Part shown: one piece after another, positions 37,201 to 47,400 of the stretch | How positions within the stretch are numbered: position 1 is the stretch's first letter | Layout of the letters: each line of letters starts with the position of its first letter | Assembly: GCF_015234135.1 (NCBI RefSeq) | Contig: NZ_JADGIK010000001.1 | Span: forward strand, 528,971 to 592,970 | DNA: 64,000 nt | Direction: 5' to 3' | Source of the DNA: Faecalibacter rhinopitheci | GTDB lineage: Bacteria; Bacteroidota; Bacteroidia; Flavobacteriales; Weeksellaceae | The notes under the pieces: generated by a model | Seen by the model: only the letters and a program-made list of their open reading frames with translations | What the model was told of the DNA's origin: nothing | The model's database searches: none | Translations under genes and position numbers: made by a program

Positions 37201-38247
37201 CAAACACAGATTACTCATCCTATCAACATCACGAATAATCAAATTATTTATACAAAAGCTACAAACCAAAAAGGTTGTACATCTTATAGTTTAATCAATT
37301 TCACACTTTCAAATTATACTCTTATTGAAACTACACCGATTTCAATATGTAAAGATATCCATACCATTGGCGAGTATAATTTAGTGAATAAAGCAAATGA
37401 GTTAGCCCAAATAGAGCAAATTAATTCATCTCAAGTTGTATTTTACGAAACATTAAACGACGCTTTACAAAACCAAAATAACATTGATTTAAATTATACA
37501 AACACTAATCAATTAACTGAGATTTATGCTACTATTATAAGCTCTGATGCTTGTAAGACATTTTATAAAATTCCGCTCGTTGAAAATATTAATCCTATTA
37601 TCCACTTATCAGATCAATTTTTTAAGTGTAAAAACGAAAGTATACTGATTAAATTAAATGAAAGTTACGATGAGATAATGTGGAGTAACGGTATGATTGG
37701 TCAATCCGCAGAGTTTACCAAAGCCGGAAATTATGAAGTAATTGTAACAAATGGTAATTGTAGTATCACAAAGTCCTTTGAAATACAAGATTATTCAGAT
37801 TTACAATTTGACTATACCTACGATGGTTCTACAGTAACCTTTAAATTCTTAAATGATTTAAATGCAAAAGTAAGTTTAGATCAAACGAATTGGTCTCAAC
37901 ACATATTTAAATTAGAGCCTAATCAATATACATTCTATTTTAAAGCTAGCACTGGTTGTATCGAAGAACATACAATCTATTTGTATAAGGATTTACCAAC
38001 TTTTATTTCTCCAAATGGCGATGGAATTAACGATGTATGGGATTTTTCTTATGTAAAAGATTTAAAATCTCTACATATTTACGATCGTTTCGGGAAGCTA
38101 GTTTTTTATAAAACAAAAGATGATTCAACCCTTCAATGGAACGGAAAATTGAATGGAAAAACTTTACCTTCAGGAAGCTATTGGTATACAATAACATTTG
38201 AAAATGGCAATATAATTGAAGGACATATTTTACTGAAAAACAAATAA
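34273..38247 (+). CDS. Giant secreted protein, SBBP repeats, type IX sorting domain
   Basis: 1324 residues. The signal peptide (MIRFLCIIFFIITTTVFG) is followed by a DUF7948-like start (GFEANFGQIKDQ). SBBP-type beta-propeller repeats run from about residue 290 to 680; examples are AKFDSNGNRIWLTYFG and AKLDSNGKRIWATYYGG. An Ig-like part (near 700-860) and further repeats follow. The last about 85 residues, FISPNGDGINDVWDF...LHIYDRFGKLVFY...SYWYTITFENG, form the gliding-motility CHU_C (type B) signal used by type IX secretion. The protein is therefore exported across the outer membrane and attached outside. The ligand is unknown. Confidence 0.93.
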   Translation: MIRFLCIIFFIITTTVFGNTIGFEANFGQIKDQNNNVNQAVIYSLKLENFNINLKRDGFSYDFYEKFHEEIKTHRLDFKFKGFNPYYKIEYGNKIDYYENIILNDKEHTILFYQKITYKNFYPNIDLEFYVNDNNDKPFEYNFILHPGADINTIKFETTGAQTILNANQLKFKLRFGELIESLPKSWIQYPKDTKEVKIEYCYHNDGSIGLQSDLNITNQKVIIDPLPIRKWGSYLSKYTRSSLHSTNHILLIEKVKFFKSDIYIYGTTDQKNLATTGAFQTTIVNFLQPFVAKFDSNGNRIWLTYFGSKGGEEYAQAIDIDNAGNIYLGSTVSGNNFSTPNAYQPQRGGNIDMHLAKLDSNGKRIWATYYGGNDFDNLNSLVIDKQEQVIYIAGSTMSTDLKHPSNAILTTNTNNVFKPAGLIAKFNLDGEYQWSSYSYGSISSIAIDHNHQLIISETKGDSQQNSPQFLHTTGGKSLSKYDNNLKHIWTRQILNDYNNILKIGIDSNNNIFLTGLTNVDKGISYGNSYSPTFKFDGSNGHAGFLKKYTSDGTEVFGTFIGKEGRSSINDLVIGDKNEIIISGSSTSNHIYDGENHFQSNAKNVTKIEGNGNALLMKFDTNGNPIWGFLYGDKAYGSRYYGVDYNFSTKDIIAVGETSSPYMIATPNAFQTKPIYDHEQNNLVGINGILTLYSDVENNFKITKIGNDCDIHSLEYTASGANKYTWYDLEGNIVANDATFTPSTIGEYICKFDDGKNIGYISIIVTQGNIAQAPIPLVEDLPLIKAYCHVTLTPPTALSGCGEEIIGITPQTYFDTPGNYRITWTYTDQIGNTTTQEQQVELLPADNFIPDNLSLSLCDEDTDPIFNLKLIENNLPKASYKYYASLLDLQNNIEIQNPQQYIYNASQPNFYIRGTLENGCESSNRIDLNIESRPQINELQINLCDAQNMGYVNYDLTHLQNKISSNEVKFYFDAKYQTQITHPINITNNQIIYTKATNQKGCTSYSLINFTLSNYTLIETTPISICKDIHTIGEYNLVNKANELAQIEQINSSQVVFYETLNDALQNQNNIDLNYTNTNQLTEIYATIISSDACKTFYKIPLVENINPIIHLSDQFFKCKNESILIKLNESYDEIMWSNGMIGQSAEFTKAGNYEVIVTNGNCSITKSFEIQDYSDLQFDYTYDGSTVTFKFLNDLNAKVSLDQTNWSQHIFKLEPNQYTFYFKASTGCIEEHTIYLYKDLPTFISPNGDGINDVWDFSYVKDLKSLHIYDRFGKLVFYKTKDDSTLQWNGKLNGKTLPSGSYWYTITFENGNIIEGHILLKNK

Positions 38248-38249
38248 TA

Positions 38250-38468
38250 ATGATTTTTATAGGCGGAGTCACAGAAAAAGCAAAAACAATAGAGGAAGGA
38301 ATGTTTCATTGTCCGATTTGTAAACAACAACGACAATACATTCATCGGGAATACCGTAATTATATTTCATTATTCTTTATTCCTTTAATTCCAATCAACC
38401 GAACAGGAGAAAATGTAACATGTAAATATTGCAATACACCGATGCCTATAAGCGTATTATCTAAATAA
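38250..38468 (+). CDS. Small zinc-ribbon protein
   Basis: 72 residues. Two Cys pairs, FHCPICKQQR and CKYCNTPMP, about 35 residues apart, form a zinc ribbon, separated by a hydrophobic bit (LFFIPLIPIN) that matches the 'zinc-ribbon 15' membrane-associated small proteins. The ATG overlaps the stop region of the giant gene (two bases between), so translation may be coupled. Function unknown. Confidence 0.8.
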   Translation: MIFIGGVTEKAKTIEEGMFHCPICKQQRQYIHREYRNYISLFFIPLIPINRTGENVTCKYCNTPMPISVLSK

Positions 38469-38557
38469 CTATTAGTTAGTAAGTTTCAATATAGCCATTA
38501 AAAGGGATAATTTTTAGCAGAACTACACGTAAATTTATTCTTTGATAAATATATATA

Positions 38558-39991
38558 ATGAAGAGATTATATTTTCTAAGTTTTATAATTACTTATATTC
38601 TACAAGATAAAGATGCAAGTAGTTGGATTCCTTTTTTAAAAAAGGATAATTATTATCAATATGTAGATAAAAATTTACACCCAAAAATAAACGAAACTTT
38701 TTATAACGCAAGTAGTTTTACCTCAACAGGTTTTGCGGTTGTAAACGATAACAATCTCCGTTCTGCACTCATCAATTCCAAAGGGCAATATATCATTCCG
38801 TATTCGGAAGCAGAAATTACTTTGAAAACGATTGATGATCTAACACTAGCCATGATCAAAATAGAATATGAGAAAAATCTACCGATATGGAATTGGGATT
38901 GGAATATAATGGGTGGCAAAATTAAGAAGACCGAAGAGTATGTGCGTGTAGATTTATTTTGCTTAGAAACTCAACAGATTCTCTCACAGGAAAAAATTCC
39001 TACTGAAGAAGATGAGAATGAACTGTATGTTCGTCAAATAGATAAAAATCACTACTTCATAAATAACAATCTTTATAAAGTTGATCAAAAGAAATTTAAA
39101 AAAATAGATGAGAAAATTGTCCATTTGTTAGACGATAAACGCTATTTAAAATCAACGGATGAAAATAATTTTTCATTAATCGATCTTAAAAATAAAAAAC
39201 TAAATCTTACTAACGTTACAGACTCGAAAATAATAAGAACGAATGTAAATGGTAAAGCATTTATAATGGGTTCTATCAATAATCCTTACCGTTCAACTTA
39301 TAAAACAATGTTGTTGGAAGATTCAAAAAATAACTCATTTTATGCATTTCCAAATTTTGAAAAAAAATTTCCAAATAATATACAAAATGCTTCTCAAGAG
39401 CAAATAAAATTTCTAAATCTGGTAACTTTAGTATATTCTGTTCCAGATACAGATTATTTTATTTTAGGAAAAATAGATTATTCTAACTGGCAATACTATT
39501 GGATGTATTTAGATAAAAATGGAAATATTCTGAATCATATAGATGTAAAAGATACCTATATCACAGAAGTTAGAGGTTATATTTTATGGCCTAATGCATC
39601 ACAAATTATTGCAGAAAAATATGTTCCAGAGAATTGGCAAATAAAAACAATTGAAACAATTTATAAATCAAAAGATCTTTTCAAAATTATATTGGATCAA
39701 GGTGAAGAATCTAGAACTCAAAAAACAGGTGTTTGGAATAAAGAAAAATCCACTTGGGAAATTGAACCTAAGTTCCATCAATTGGAATTATTAAACGTAA
39801 ATAAACAATTATATTCTATCCAAAAAGAACGCGATGGAGAATTAATTATTTATAGCAATGAATTTAAGAAACAGATAGGGTCCAATTCGTATCAAACAAT
39901 TTACAACGATGGGTCAGTTTCTAAGAAGGAAAATAATAAAACTATATATTATAAAATAGATTTATCTACAGGTAAAGAATATAGAGAATAA
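38558..39991 (+). CDS. Hypothetical protein with WG-like repeats
   Basis: 477 residues. Hydrophobic N-terminus (MKRLYFLSFIITYILQ) could be a poor signal peptide. Segments such as YYQYVDKNLHPKINETFYNASSFTSTGFAVVNDNNLRSALINSKGQYIIPYSEA look like WG-type beta repeats, often found in envelope proteins, and there is another weak repeat near the end (TGVWNKEKSTWEIEPKFHQLELL). It could be a shallow propeller. It lies 89 bases after the zinc-ribbon gene on the same strand. Its stop is five bases from that of the convergent lipoprotein gene, with no terminator between. Confidence 0.7.
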   Translation: MKRLYFLSFIITYILQDKDASSWIPFLKKDNYYQYVDKNLHPKINETFYNASSFTSTGFAVVNDNNLRSALINSKGQYIIPYSEAEITLKTIDDLTLAMIKIEYEKNLPIWNWDWNIMGGKIKKTEEYVRVDLFCLETQQILSQEKIPTEEDENELYVRQIDKNHYFINNNLYKVDQKKFKKIDEKIVHLLDDKRYLKSTDENNFSLIDLKNKKLNLTNVTDSKIIRTNVNGKAFIMGSINNPYRSTYKTMLLEDSKNNSFYAFPNFEKKFPNNIQNASQEQIKFLNLVTLVYSVPDTDYFILGKIDYSNWQYYWMYLDKNGNILNHIDVKDTYITEVRGYILWPNASQIIAEKYVPENWQIKTIETIYKSKDLFKIILDQGEESRTQKTGVWNKEKSTWEIEPKFHQLELLNVNKQLYSIQKERDGELIIYSNEFKKQIGSNSYQTIYNDGSVSKKENNKTIYYKIDLSTGKEYRE

Positions 39992-39995
39992 TAAG

Positions 39996-40520
39996 CTATA
40001 ATTCTATCGTTAGATGAGCATATTTTGAATTTGCAGAATCGAATGGATTACGGTTTACTATACGATTTACTGAGTTATATTCCTCCATTTCTATCTGAAT
40101 TGCTTTAATGTTTTTCGGAATTTTAACTGAATTTGTTTTAGTAAAATTATACCCAACAATATTATTCCCTTCTTTACCAAAGCCATTTTTTGTAGTTACA
40201 ATATGCTTTATTTTTAAAGTATCATTTTCAGTTGATAATGCAGTAGAAATATTTTTTAGTGTTGTCGCATTCAAACCACTTGAATGATAATTACCCTGTA
40301 ATTTATAATAAATACTACTTTTATTCTTAGTAATCAGTTCTATTCCATAAGGTAATTTTTGCGTTTCAGTTATCCATTTTCTTTCTTTACCAATTATGTT
40401 ACCTAAAGAATCAAATTGGTTAATATAATTCAATTTTCGTAGAATTGGGGTTGAGGTATAACGGGATTTAGTTCCACAACTTATGAATAAAAACGATAAA
40501 AGTGCTGCCAATAGTTTCAT
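39996..40520 (-). CDS. Hypothetical lipoprotein
   Basis: 174 residues. The lipobox LFISC follows a hydrophobic start (MKLLAALLSFLFISCGTKS). The mature part has a beta-rich look (GLNATTLKNISTALSTENDTLKIKHIVTTKNG) with no known domain. Likely attached to the inner face of the outer membrane. It sits downstream of purM on the same strand but behind the purM terminator. Confidence 0.72.
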   Translation of the reverse strand: MKLLAALLSFLFISCGTKSRYTSTPILRKLNYINQFDSLGNIIGKERKWITETQKLPYGIELITKNKSSIYYKLQGNYHSSGLNATTLKNISTALSTENDTLKIKHIVTTKNGFGKEGNNIVGYNFTKTNSVKIPKNIKAIQIEMEEYNSVNRIVNRNPFDSANSKYAHLTIEL

Positions 40521-40585
40521 GAATATAGATTTGTTTAAAATTAGATTTGTTTACAAAATAAAACATCATGGAAAATAGTGAAATT

Positions 40586-40619
40586 TAAAAAGCCGGATAA
40601 GATTTCTCCTACCCGACTT
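40586..40619 (-). terminator. Terminator of purM, functional only on the minus strand
   Basis: AAGTCGGGTAGGA pairs with TCTTATCCGGCTT with three G-U pairs, then T5. On the plus strand the same positions would be A-C mismatches, so the hairpin is strand-specific. Confidence 0.8.
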
Positions 40620-40638
40620 TCTTAAACTATTTAATCTA

Positions 40639-41631
40639 CTATTTCAATATAATTTTGTCTGTACCTTCTTGAATTTCTCCAATTACAGCACTTCCATCAA
40701 TAATATTCAATACTTTATCAGCATCAGCTTGGTCGACAATTACAACCATACCAACACCCATGTTGAATGTTCCAAACATCTCGTCTTCTGCGATGTTTCC
40801 ACGTTTTGCTAATTCTTGCATTACAGTTGGAACATTAATTTTATTTTTTTCAATTACAGCGCATAAACCATCGTTAATGATACGCGGAACATTTTCGATT
40901 AATCCACCACCTGTAATATGAGCAATTCCAGTCATTTGAATCCCAGCATCTTTTACTTTAAAAATATCATTTTGATATAATTTTGTAGGAATTAATAAAG
41001 TTTCAAATAATGGTTTACCTTCAAATTCTTCGTTGAAATCTGGGAAGATTTTACGCACCAATGAAAATCCATTAGAATGAAATCCACTTGATGGTAAAGA
41101 GATAATTGCTTGTCCTGCTTTTATTTTAGAACCGTCGATAATTTCATCGCGTTCTACAACTCCAACACAAAAACCTGCCACATCATAATCTCCAACTTTA
41201 TACATTCCTGGCATCTCAGCGGTTTCACCCCCAATTAAAGCTGTTCCTGTTTCTTTACAAGCTGCAGCAATACCTCCAACAATTTCTGCTGCAATATCTG
41301 AATCTAATTTCCCACAAGCTAAATAATCTAAGAAGAATAATGGTTTTGCTCCATGACAAAGAATATCGTTTGCGCACATTGCAAAACAATCAATTCCAAC
41401 AGTATCATAAACTTTAGAATCTAAAGCTACTCTTAATTTTGTTCCTACACCATCAGTTCCAGAAACTAAAACTGGATTTTTGTACCCACCTAATTGGTAG
41501 AATGCACCAAAACTTCCGATTCCGTTTAAGACGTTTGAATTATGCGTTTCGGAAACTGCTTTTTTAATTTTCGATACTGTTTGGTAACCTTCCTCCTTGT
41601 CTACCCCAGCTTGTTTATATGTGTTGCTCAT
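40639..41631 (-). CDS. purM: Phosphoribosylformylglycinamidine cyclo-ligase (AIR synthetase)
   Basis: 330 residues. PurM closes the imidazole ring to give AIR. Typical features are SGTDGVGTKLRVA, GIDCFAMCANDILCHGAKPLFFLDY, GCAL-like GTALIGGETAEMPGMY, DVAGFCVGVVER, SSGFHSNGFSLVRK, AHITGGGLIENVPRI and the C-terminal GVGMVVIV. It ends the purL-purC-purF-purM run and is 86 bases from purF. A hairpin terminator follows. Confidence 0.98.
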   Translation of the reverse strand: MSNTYKQAGVDKEEGYQTVSKIKKAVSETHNSNVLNGIGSFGAFYQLGGYKNPVLVSGTDGVGTKLRVALDSKVYDTVGIDCFAMCANDILCHGAKPLFFLDYLACGKLDSDIAAEIVGGIAAACKETGTALIGGETAEMPGMYKVGDYDVAGFCVGVVERDEIIDGSKIKAGQAIISLPSSGFHSNGFSLVRKIFPDFNEEFEGKPLFETLLIPTKLYQNDIFKVKDAGIQMTGIAHITGGGLIENVPRIINDGLCAVIEKNKINVPTVMQELAKRGNIAEDEMFGTFNMGVGMVVIVDQADADKVLNIIDGSAVIGEIQEGTDKIILK

Positions 41632-41717
41632 TTTTTTGTTGTATTAGCGTAAAATGTATGATGTATTAAGATTTACACATTTTACATTAGACTTTTTACA
41701 TTTTACAATTATTCGAT

Positions 41718-43220
41718 CTAACAGCAAGAAGTTGATTCTTCTTTGTTGGTTGTATTGCTATAATTTACAGGATATTTCTCTGTAAAACATCCAAAACAAT
41801 GTTGTGTACTTCCTAATAAATCAATTAAGTTATCTACAGATAAAAAATCTAAAGAATCTACTTGTAAATAATCTTCCACTTCTTTAATTGATTTGTGACC
41901 AGAAATTAAATCTGATTTTGTTGGCATGTCTATTCCCAAGTAACATGGTGCAATAATTGGTGGTGAAGCTGAACGAAAATGAATCTCTTTTGCTCCAGCA
42001 TCTTTCAAAATTTTTACCAATAATTTGGACGTTGTTCCACGTACGATCGAATCATCTAATACTACTAATCGTTTTCCTTTGATTCGATTGGTAATTGGAT
42101 TTAATTTTAGATTTACAATACGTTCACGCATTTCCTGAGAAGGAACAATAAACGAACGCGACATGTATCTGTTTTTTACTAAAATTGGTTCATAAGGAAT
42201 ACCTGATGCTTCTGAATAACCAATTGCAGATGGAATACCAGAGTCTGGCACACCAATCACTAAATCTGCTTCTATAGGAGATTGTTCATATAATTTACGT
42301 CCAGATTCTACACGTAAATCATAAATTTCCTTTCCTTCGATATTTGAATCAGGTCGAGCGAAATAAATGTACTCAAATGCACAAATATTTTTCTGAGCAG
42401 GCTGATTTAATGAGTATGAATGTAAACCATCTTGGTTAACAATCACGATTTCTCCTGGCTCTACATCTCGGATAAATTCAGCTCCAACGGCATCTAATGC
42501 GCAAGTTTCTGAACTAAATACGTATGCATCACCGATTTTCCCCATACATAAAGGACGTATTCCATTAGGGTCACGAAAAGCCGCTAATTGATTATTTGCT
42601 AAAATTAAAACAGAATAAGCTCCTTTAATTTTTTCTGTACCTTTTTGAATAGCTTCTTGAATATCTAAGTGTGAAAATTTTTGAATTGAGCGCAATAATA
42701 CTTCTGTATCAGAAGTTGCTAAAAATGGTAACCCTTCTGCTTCTAATTCTTTTCTTAAATTTTCAACTTCGATTAAATTTCCGTTATGAGCAATAGAAAA
42801 GTGTGGTTTTCCATACATATTGTATGTGTATAGAGGCTGAATATTTCGTCTACTTCCACCGCCTGCTGTTGTATATCGAGTATGTCCGATTGCTGCATTT
42901 CCTTGGTAGTCTTCAATTTCATCTTCCATTGTCTTAAAAACATCTAAAACTAATCCTGCTTTTTTTACAGTTTTTAAGTTTCCATCTTTTAAGAAAGTTA
43001 CTCCACAAGCCTCTTGCCCACGATGTTGTAATGCAAATAAGCCGAATTGTGTAATAGAATAGGTGTTGATATTTGTTGGTGAATAAATTCCAAATACGCC
43101 ACATTCTTCATTCACAGCGTCAACTGTATCAGCAGCATATTTTTTAAGAATATTACGTTCGTAAAACTCCGTTAAATACTGCGCTTTTAATTGACTTTTG
43201 TATGATTTTTTATTAATCAT
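41718..43220 (-). CDS. purF: Amidophosphoribosyltransferase
   Basis: 500 residues. PurF starts de novo purine synthesis from PRPP and glutamine. Unlike many homologues it has about 39 residues before the Cys in EECGVFGIYS, so the nucleophile is not at residue 2 and a propeptide must be removed, as in E. coli-type versus B. subtilis-type enzymes the latter is common in this phylum. Other motifs are ALQHRGQEACGV, GHTRYTTAGGG, the PRPP loop VVLDDSIVRGTTSKLLV and the C-terminal Cys-rich CFGCFTEKYP. It lies 16 bases after purC. Confidence 0.96.
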   Translation of the reverse strand: MINKKSYKSQLKAQYLTEFYERNILKKYAADTVDAVNEECGVFGIYSPTNINTYSITQFGLFALQHRGQEACGVTFLKDGNLKTVKKAGLVLDVFKTMEDEIEDYQGNAAIGHTRYTTAGGGSRRNIQPLYTYNMYGKPHFSIAHNGNLIEVENLRKELEAEGLPFLATSDTEVLLRSIQKFSHLDIQEAIQKGTEKIKGAYSVLILANNQLAAFRDPNGIRPLCMGKIGDAYVFSSETCALDAVGAEFIRDVEPGEIVIVNQDGLHSYSLNQPAQKNICAFEYIYFARPDSNIEGKEIYDLRVESGRKLYEQSPIEADLVIGVPDSGIPSAIGYSEASGIPYEPILVKNRYMSRSFIVPSQEMRERIVNLKLNPITNRIKGKRLVVLDDSIVRGTTSKLLVKILKDAGAKEIHFRSASPPIIAPCYLGIDMPTKSDLISGHKSIKEVEDYLQVDSLDFLSVDNLIDLLGSTQHCFGCFTEKYPVNYSNTTNKEESTSCC

Positions 43221-43236
43221 TTGGGTGGTTAAAAAG

Positions 43237-43959
43237 TTACTTTAAAACTTCTAATAAACGGTTGTAGACTTCGTGATAAGCTTCTGAAACATCACCTAAA
43301 TCACGACGGAATCTATCTTTATCCAATTTCTTACCAGTTTCTACATCCCATAAACGACATGTATCTGGAGAAATTTCATCCGCTAAAATAATATTACCTT
43401 CCATATCTTTTCCAAATTCAATCTTGAAATCAATTAAGGTTAAATTGGCTTTTAAGAATAACTCTTTTAAAGCTTCATTAATTTTATCAGTAATTGCGTA
43501 TAATTCTTTTAACTCTTCATACGTTGCAGCACCTAATAAAACGGCATGATGATCATTGATCAACGGATCACCTAATTCATCTTTTTTATAACAAAGATCA
43601 AAAATTGTAATTGGAGATTTTGCTCCTTCTTCTAAACCTAAACGTTGAGCCATACTTCCCGCAACATAGTTACGAACAACCATTTCGATTGGAATAATTG
43701 TTACTTTTTTTACTAACTGCTCACGGTCGTTTAATTGCTCGATGAAGTGTGTTGGGATTCCTTTTTCAATTAAATAATTAAAGATTAAAGTTGAAATTTT
43801 ATTATTCATTTCTCCTTTGTCTTCAACTGTCCCACGTTTCTGAGCATTGAAAGCTGTTGCATCGTCTTTGTAGTATACGATTACTTTATCAGCCTCTTCA
43901 GTAGAATAAACTTGTTTAGCTTTTCCTTCGTAAATGAATTCTTGTTTTGTTAAGTTCAT
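43237..43959 (-). CDS. purC: SAICAR synthase
   Basis: About 240 residues. PurC couples CAIR with aspartate. The protein begins [18 protein letters not shown], then [46 protein letters not shown] and [14 protein letters not shown], the expected motifs. The ATG at 43959 is chosen; an upstream ATG at 44019 would add 20 residues of Lys/Gln/Thr-rich filler with no family support and lie inside a CA-rich leader. Upstream is the hairpin region that separates it from purL. Confidence 0.95.
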   Translation of the reverse strand: MNLTKQEFIYEGKAKQVYSTEEADKVIVYYKDDATAFNAQKRGTVEDKGEMNNKISTLIFNYLIEKGIPTHFIEQLNDREQLVKKVTIIPIEMVVRNYVAGSMAQRLGLEEGAKSPITIFDLCYKKDELGDPLINDHHAVLLGAATYEELKELYAITDKINEALKELFLKANLTLIDFKIEFGKDMEGNIILADEISPDTCRLWDVETGKKLDKDRFRRDLGDVSEAYHEVYNRLLEVLK

Positions 43960-44043
43960 CGTCGTTGTTCTTGTTGTTTGTTGTTTTTGGTTTTGTTTGA
44001 AATGAAAAAAAATGTCCACTTCAGTGTTTGTTGTTTGTTTGTC

Positions 44044-44182
44044 AATAGAACTTGTTCAAGGCTCTATTAGTGCGATTGATATACTTGTTCAAGGTATATA
44101 ATCATTTTATGTTTTCCACTATAAACTTGTTCAAGGTTTTTAATGGTTTTTGATTTCAATTGGTTCAGGATTGAAACCCATT
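44044..44182 (-). repeat. Four tandem hairpins, three with a shared CTTGttCAAG core
   Basis: Three units at 44044-44068, 44074-44103 and 44116-44146 each contain the core CTTGTTCAAGG, and each has its own outer stem of different sequence (for example AATAGA/TCTATT; GATT/AATC with ATATA/TATAT). A fourth hairpin, TTTCAAT/ATTGAAA, follows at 44154-44176 with outer AATGG/CCATT. Outer stems that differ yet stay complementary point to RNA folding. In the third unit the outer pairs match better on the minus strand, where an A-C mismatch turns into G-U. On that strand they lie between purL and purC. Confidence 0.55.
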
Positions 44183-44319
44183 ATGTTCGCTCTGATAAAT
44201 CTGAGCAGTATATTTGTTTGTTGTTTGTTCTTTTTTAGTAGTGAGATGTTAGATTTTAGTATTTAGACCAAAATATCTAGCTGAATTTATTTCAGCTTCG
44301 CATCATCTCTTTTACTTTT

Positions 44320-44350
44320 AGGATGAAATCCTGAAACGAGTTCAGGATGA
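44320..44350. repeat. REP-like inverted repeat
   Basis: ATCCTGAA, five bases, TTCAGGAT (44328-44348). This is a common short intergenic palindrome of this phylum. The flanking CTCAACCTTATTAT recurs near 48330. No gene is visible in the rest of the purC-purL gap (43960-44461). Confidence 0.45.
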
Positions 44351-44461
44351 CTCAACCTTATTATTTCAATGATCATTCAGTATTAAAAAATCTTTTTAGA
44401 TTCTTAGACAATCGCAGAATGACAAATGTCTCAATTCTAATTTCTAGCTTCGAAAAACTAA

Positions 44462-47400
44462 TTATTCTCCTCTAAAATACTTCACCGCATTCTCGAAGAT
44501 GTTCATATAACTTACGCCTGGAATGTTTTTGTACAACCCTTCCTCGTAACGCTCTGGGTGTCCCATTCTTCCGTAAACCTTTCCACAAGGTGAAACAATT
44601 CCTTCTACTGCGAAAGTTGATCCATTTGGATTGTATGGCATTCCTGCTGCTAATTCACCGTCTAATGTCACAAACTGTGTAGCGATTTGTCCGTTGTCAA
44701 TTAACTTTTGTAATTCGACTTCGTTAGCTACGAAACGACCTTCTCCGTGAGAGAATGGAATCCAGTATTCTTGTCCTTCCATTCCTTGTAACCAAGGCGA
44801 GTGTGATTTGTTGACACGAACTTTCGCTAATTGCGTGATGTGACGTCCGATTTCGTTAAACGTTAATGTTGGTGTATCCTCTTCTAACGTTTGAATTCTA
44901 CCGTATGGTAATAATCCAGATTTGATTAATCCTTGGAAACCATTACAAACTCCTAAAACTAATCCGTCACGATCTAATAACTGATGAATTGCCTCTTTTA
45001 TTTTCTCGTTGCGTAAAACTGTTGCTATAAATTTCCCTGATCCGTCTGGTTCGTCTGCGGCAGAGAAACCACCTGGAACGAATAAAATATTGGCTTGGTT
45101 GATTTCATTTACAAAAGCTTCAACCGAATCCTCAACATCTTGTTTTGTTAAGTTTTTGAATGGAATTGAAGAAACAATTGCTCCTTCTCTTCGGAATGCT
45201 TTTGCTGAATCGTATTCAGAATTAGTACCTGGGAAGATCGGAATGAAAACACGTGGATTTTCAACCTTCACTTTCGCTGTTGCAATTGGTTCTTTTACAG
45301 CTAACGTTTGATCTTCGATTGTACCTTCTGCTTTTGTTTTATAAGGGAATAACGAATGGAATGTTGCTTTCCATTGTTGTTTTAATTCTACTAAATTGAT
45401 GGTTTCACCGTTGATCACAAATGATTTTTCAGCGGTAGTTATTCCTAAAACTGAATAGTTTGCTTGGATTGACACAGGAATTTCTAAATCTGATGAATGT
45501 TCGATGATAATTGCTCCTGGGTAATATTTAGATAAATCTAAATCAGTTTCGATTGTAAATCCGATTTCATTACCAAAAGCCATATTTGCTAATGTTTCAG
45601 CAATTCCTCCAAACTTCACAGTCATCATCGCTTGTACATTTGTACGATCTAAAGATGAAATGAATGAGAAAATTTCTTTAACATTATCCGCATCTAATAA
45701 ATAATCTTCGTTTTGTGTTGGTACGAAAACTGAAATTTTAGAATTTGGTTGAGCAAATGTTCCTGAAACGATTTGATCGTCTGTAGAAGGTGCTACAGCA
45801 AAAGAAATTAATGTTGGTGGCACATCGATATCTTGGTAAGATCCCGACATTGAATCTTTTCCTCCAATTGCAGGGATTCCGAATTGGCGTTGCGCTTCGA
45901 TTGTTCCTAAAATCGCTGCAAAGGGTTTTCCCCAACGTGTCGCTTCGTCTCTTAACTTCTCAAAATACTCTTGGAACGTTAAACGAATATCTTCGTATTT
46001 AGCTCCAGCCGCTACGATCTTCGTCATTGAATCTACAACCGCGAAGTAACCACCGTGGTAGTTTGACCAACGAGAAACGATTGGATTAAATCCGTAAGAT
46101 GCGACAGAAACCGCATTTGTGAATCCGTCTGTTGGGAATTTTTGTACTGAAACATCTTCTGGTGTATCCATCAATTGACCACCAAAAGCATTTAAAATTG
46201 TAGAACGTCCCACATTATTGTCGAACATTTCTACCATTCCTTTTTGAGAGGCGTGATTCAATTCTTGCATCATCGCTACAAACGCTTCTTTATTAAAAGG
46301 CTTGTTCTCGAAAGGATTTATATTTTCACCGTTCGTAACTTCCACTTTCGCTTGTTTACGAACACCGTTTGTATCTAAAAATTTACGGTCTAATTCAACA
46401 ATTTTCGTTCCTTTCCAAACTAAAGTCATTGTATCGTCAGCTGTCACTTCAGCTACACAAGTTGCTTCTAAGTTTTCAGTTTTTGCTAAGGCAATGAATT
46501 TCTCCACATCTTTTGCTTCCACTGCAACCGCCATACGCTCTTGTGATTCAGAGATTGCTAATTCAGTTCCGTTAAGACCTGCATATTTTAATGGAACTCT
46601 GTCTAAATCAACATTAATTCCACGTGCAATTTCTCCGATGGCTACAGAAACCCCTCCTGCTCCAAAATCGTTACATTTTTTGATTAATGCTAACACTTCT
46701 GGATTACGGAATAAACGTTGAATTTTACGTTCAACGATAGCATTTCCTTTTTGTACTTCAGCCGATAAATCGTCTAATTTTAATCCGTCGTGCGTTTTCG
46801 ATGAACCTGAAGCTCCTCCAACACCATCACGACCTGTTGCACCACCTAATAAGATGATTTTGTCTCCTGCAACTGGTTCTTCGCGACGAACATATTCTTT
46901 CTTTACCGCTCCAGCCACAAAACCTACTTCCATGCGTTTTGCTTTGTACCCTTCGTCGTAAATTTCTTTGACGAAAGTCGTCGCTAATCCGATTTGGTTT
47001 CCGTAAGAACTGTATCCATTTGCTGCTTCTTTCGAAATTTTACGTTGTGGTAATTTTCCTGGTAACGTGTCTTCAATTTTTTCTAAAGGATTGGCAGCTC
47101 CTGTAATACGCATCGCTTGGAAAACGTAAGAACGACCACTTAAAGGATCACGGATTGCTCCACCCACACATGTTGAAGCTCCACCGTAAGGTTCTACTTC
47201 TGTTGGGTGATTGTGTGTTTCATTTTTGAATTGTAATAACCAATCTTCTTCAACGCCATCCACAGCAATTGGAACAAAGATAGAACAAGCATTGATTTCT
47301 TCAGAAACGTCAATATTTTTAACCACACCTGTACGCGATAAATATTTCCCCATAATCGTTGCTAAGTCCATCATACGAATAGGTTTCGTAATGCCTAACT

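Noticed and set aside
46302..46721. 139-codon plus-strand frame opposite purL
   Set aside because: Shadow of the purL synthetase domain, no start context.
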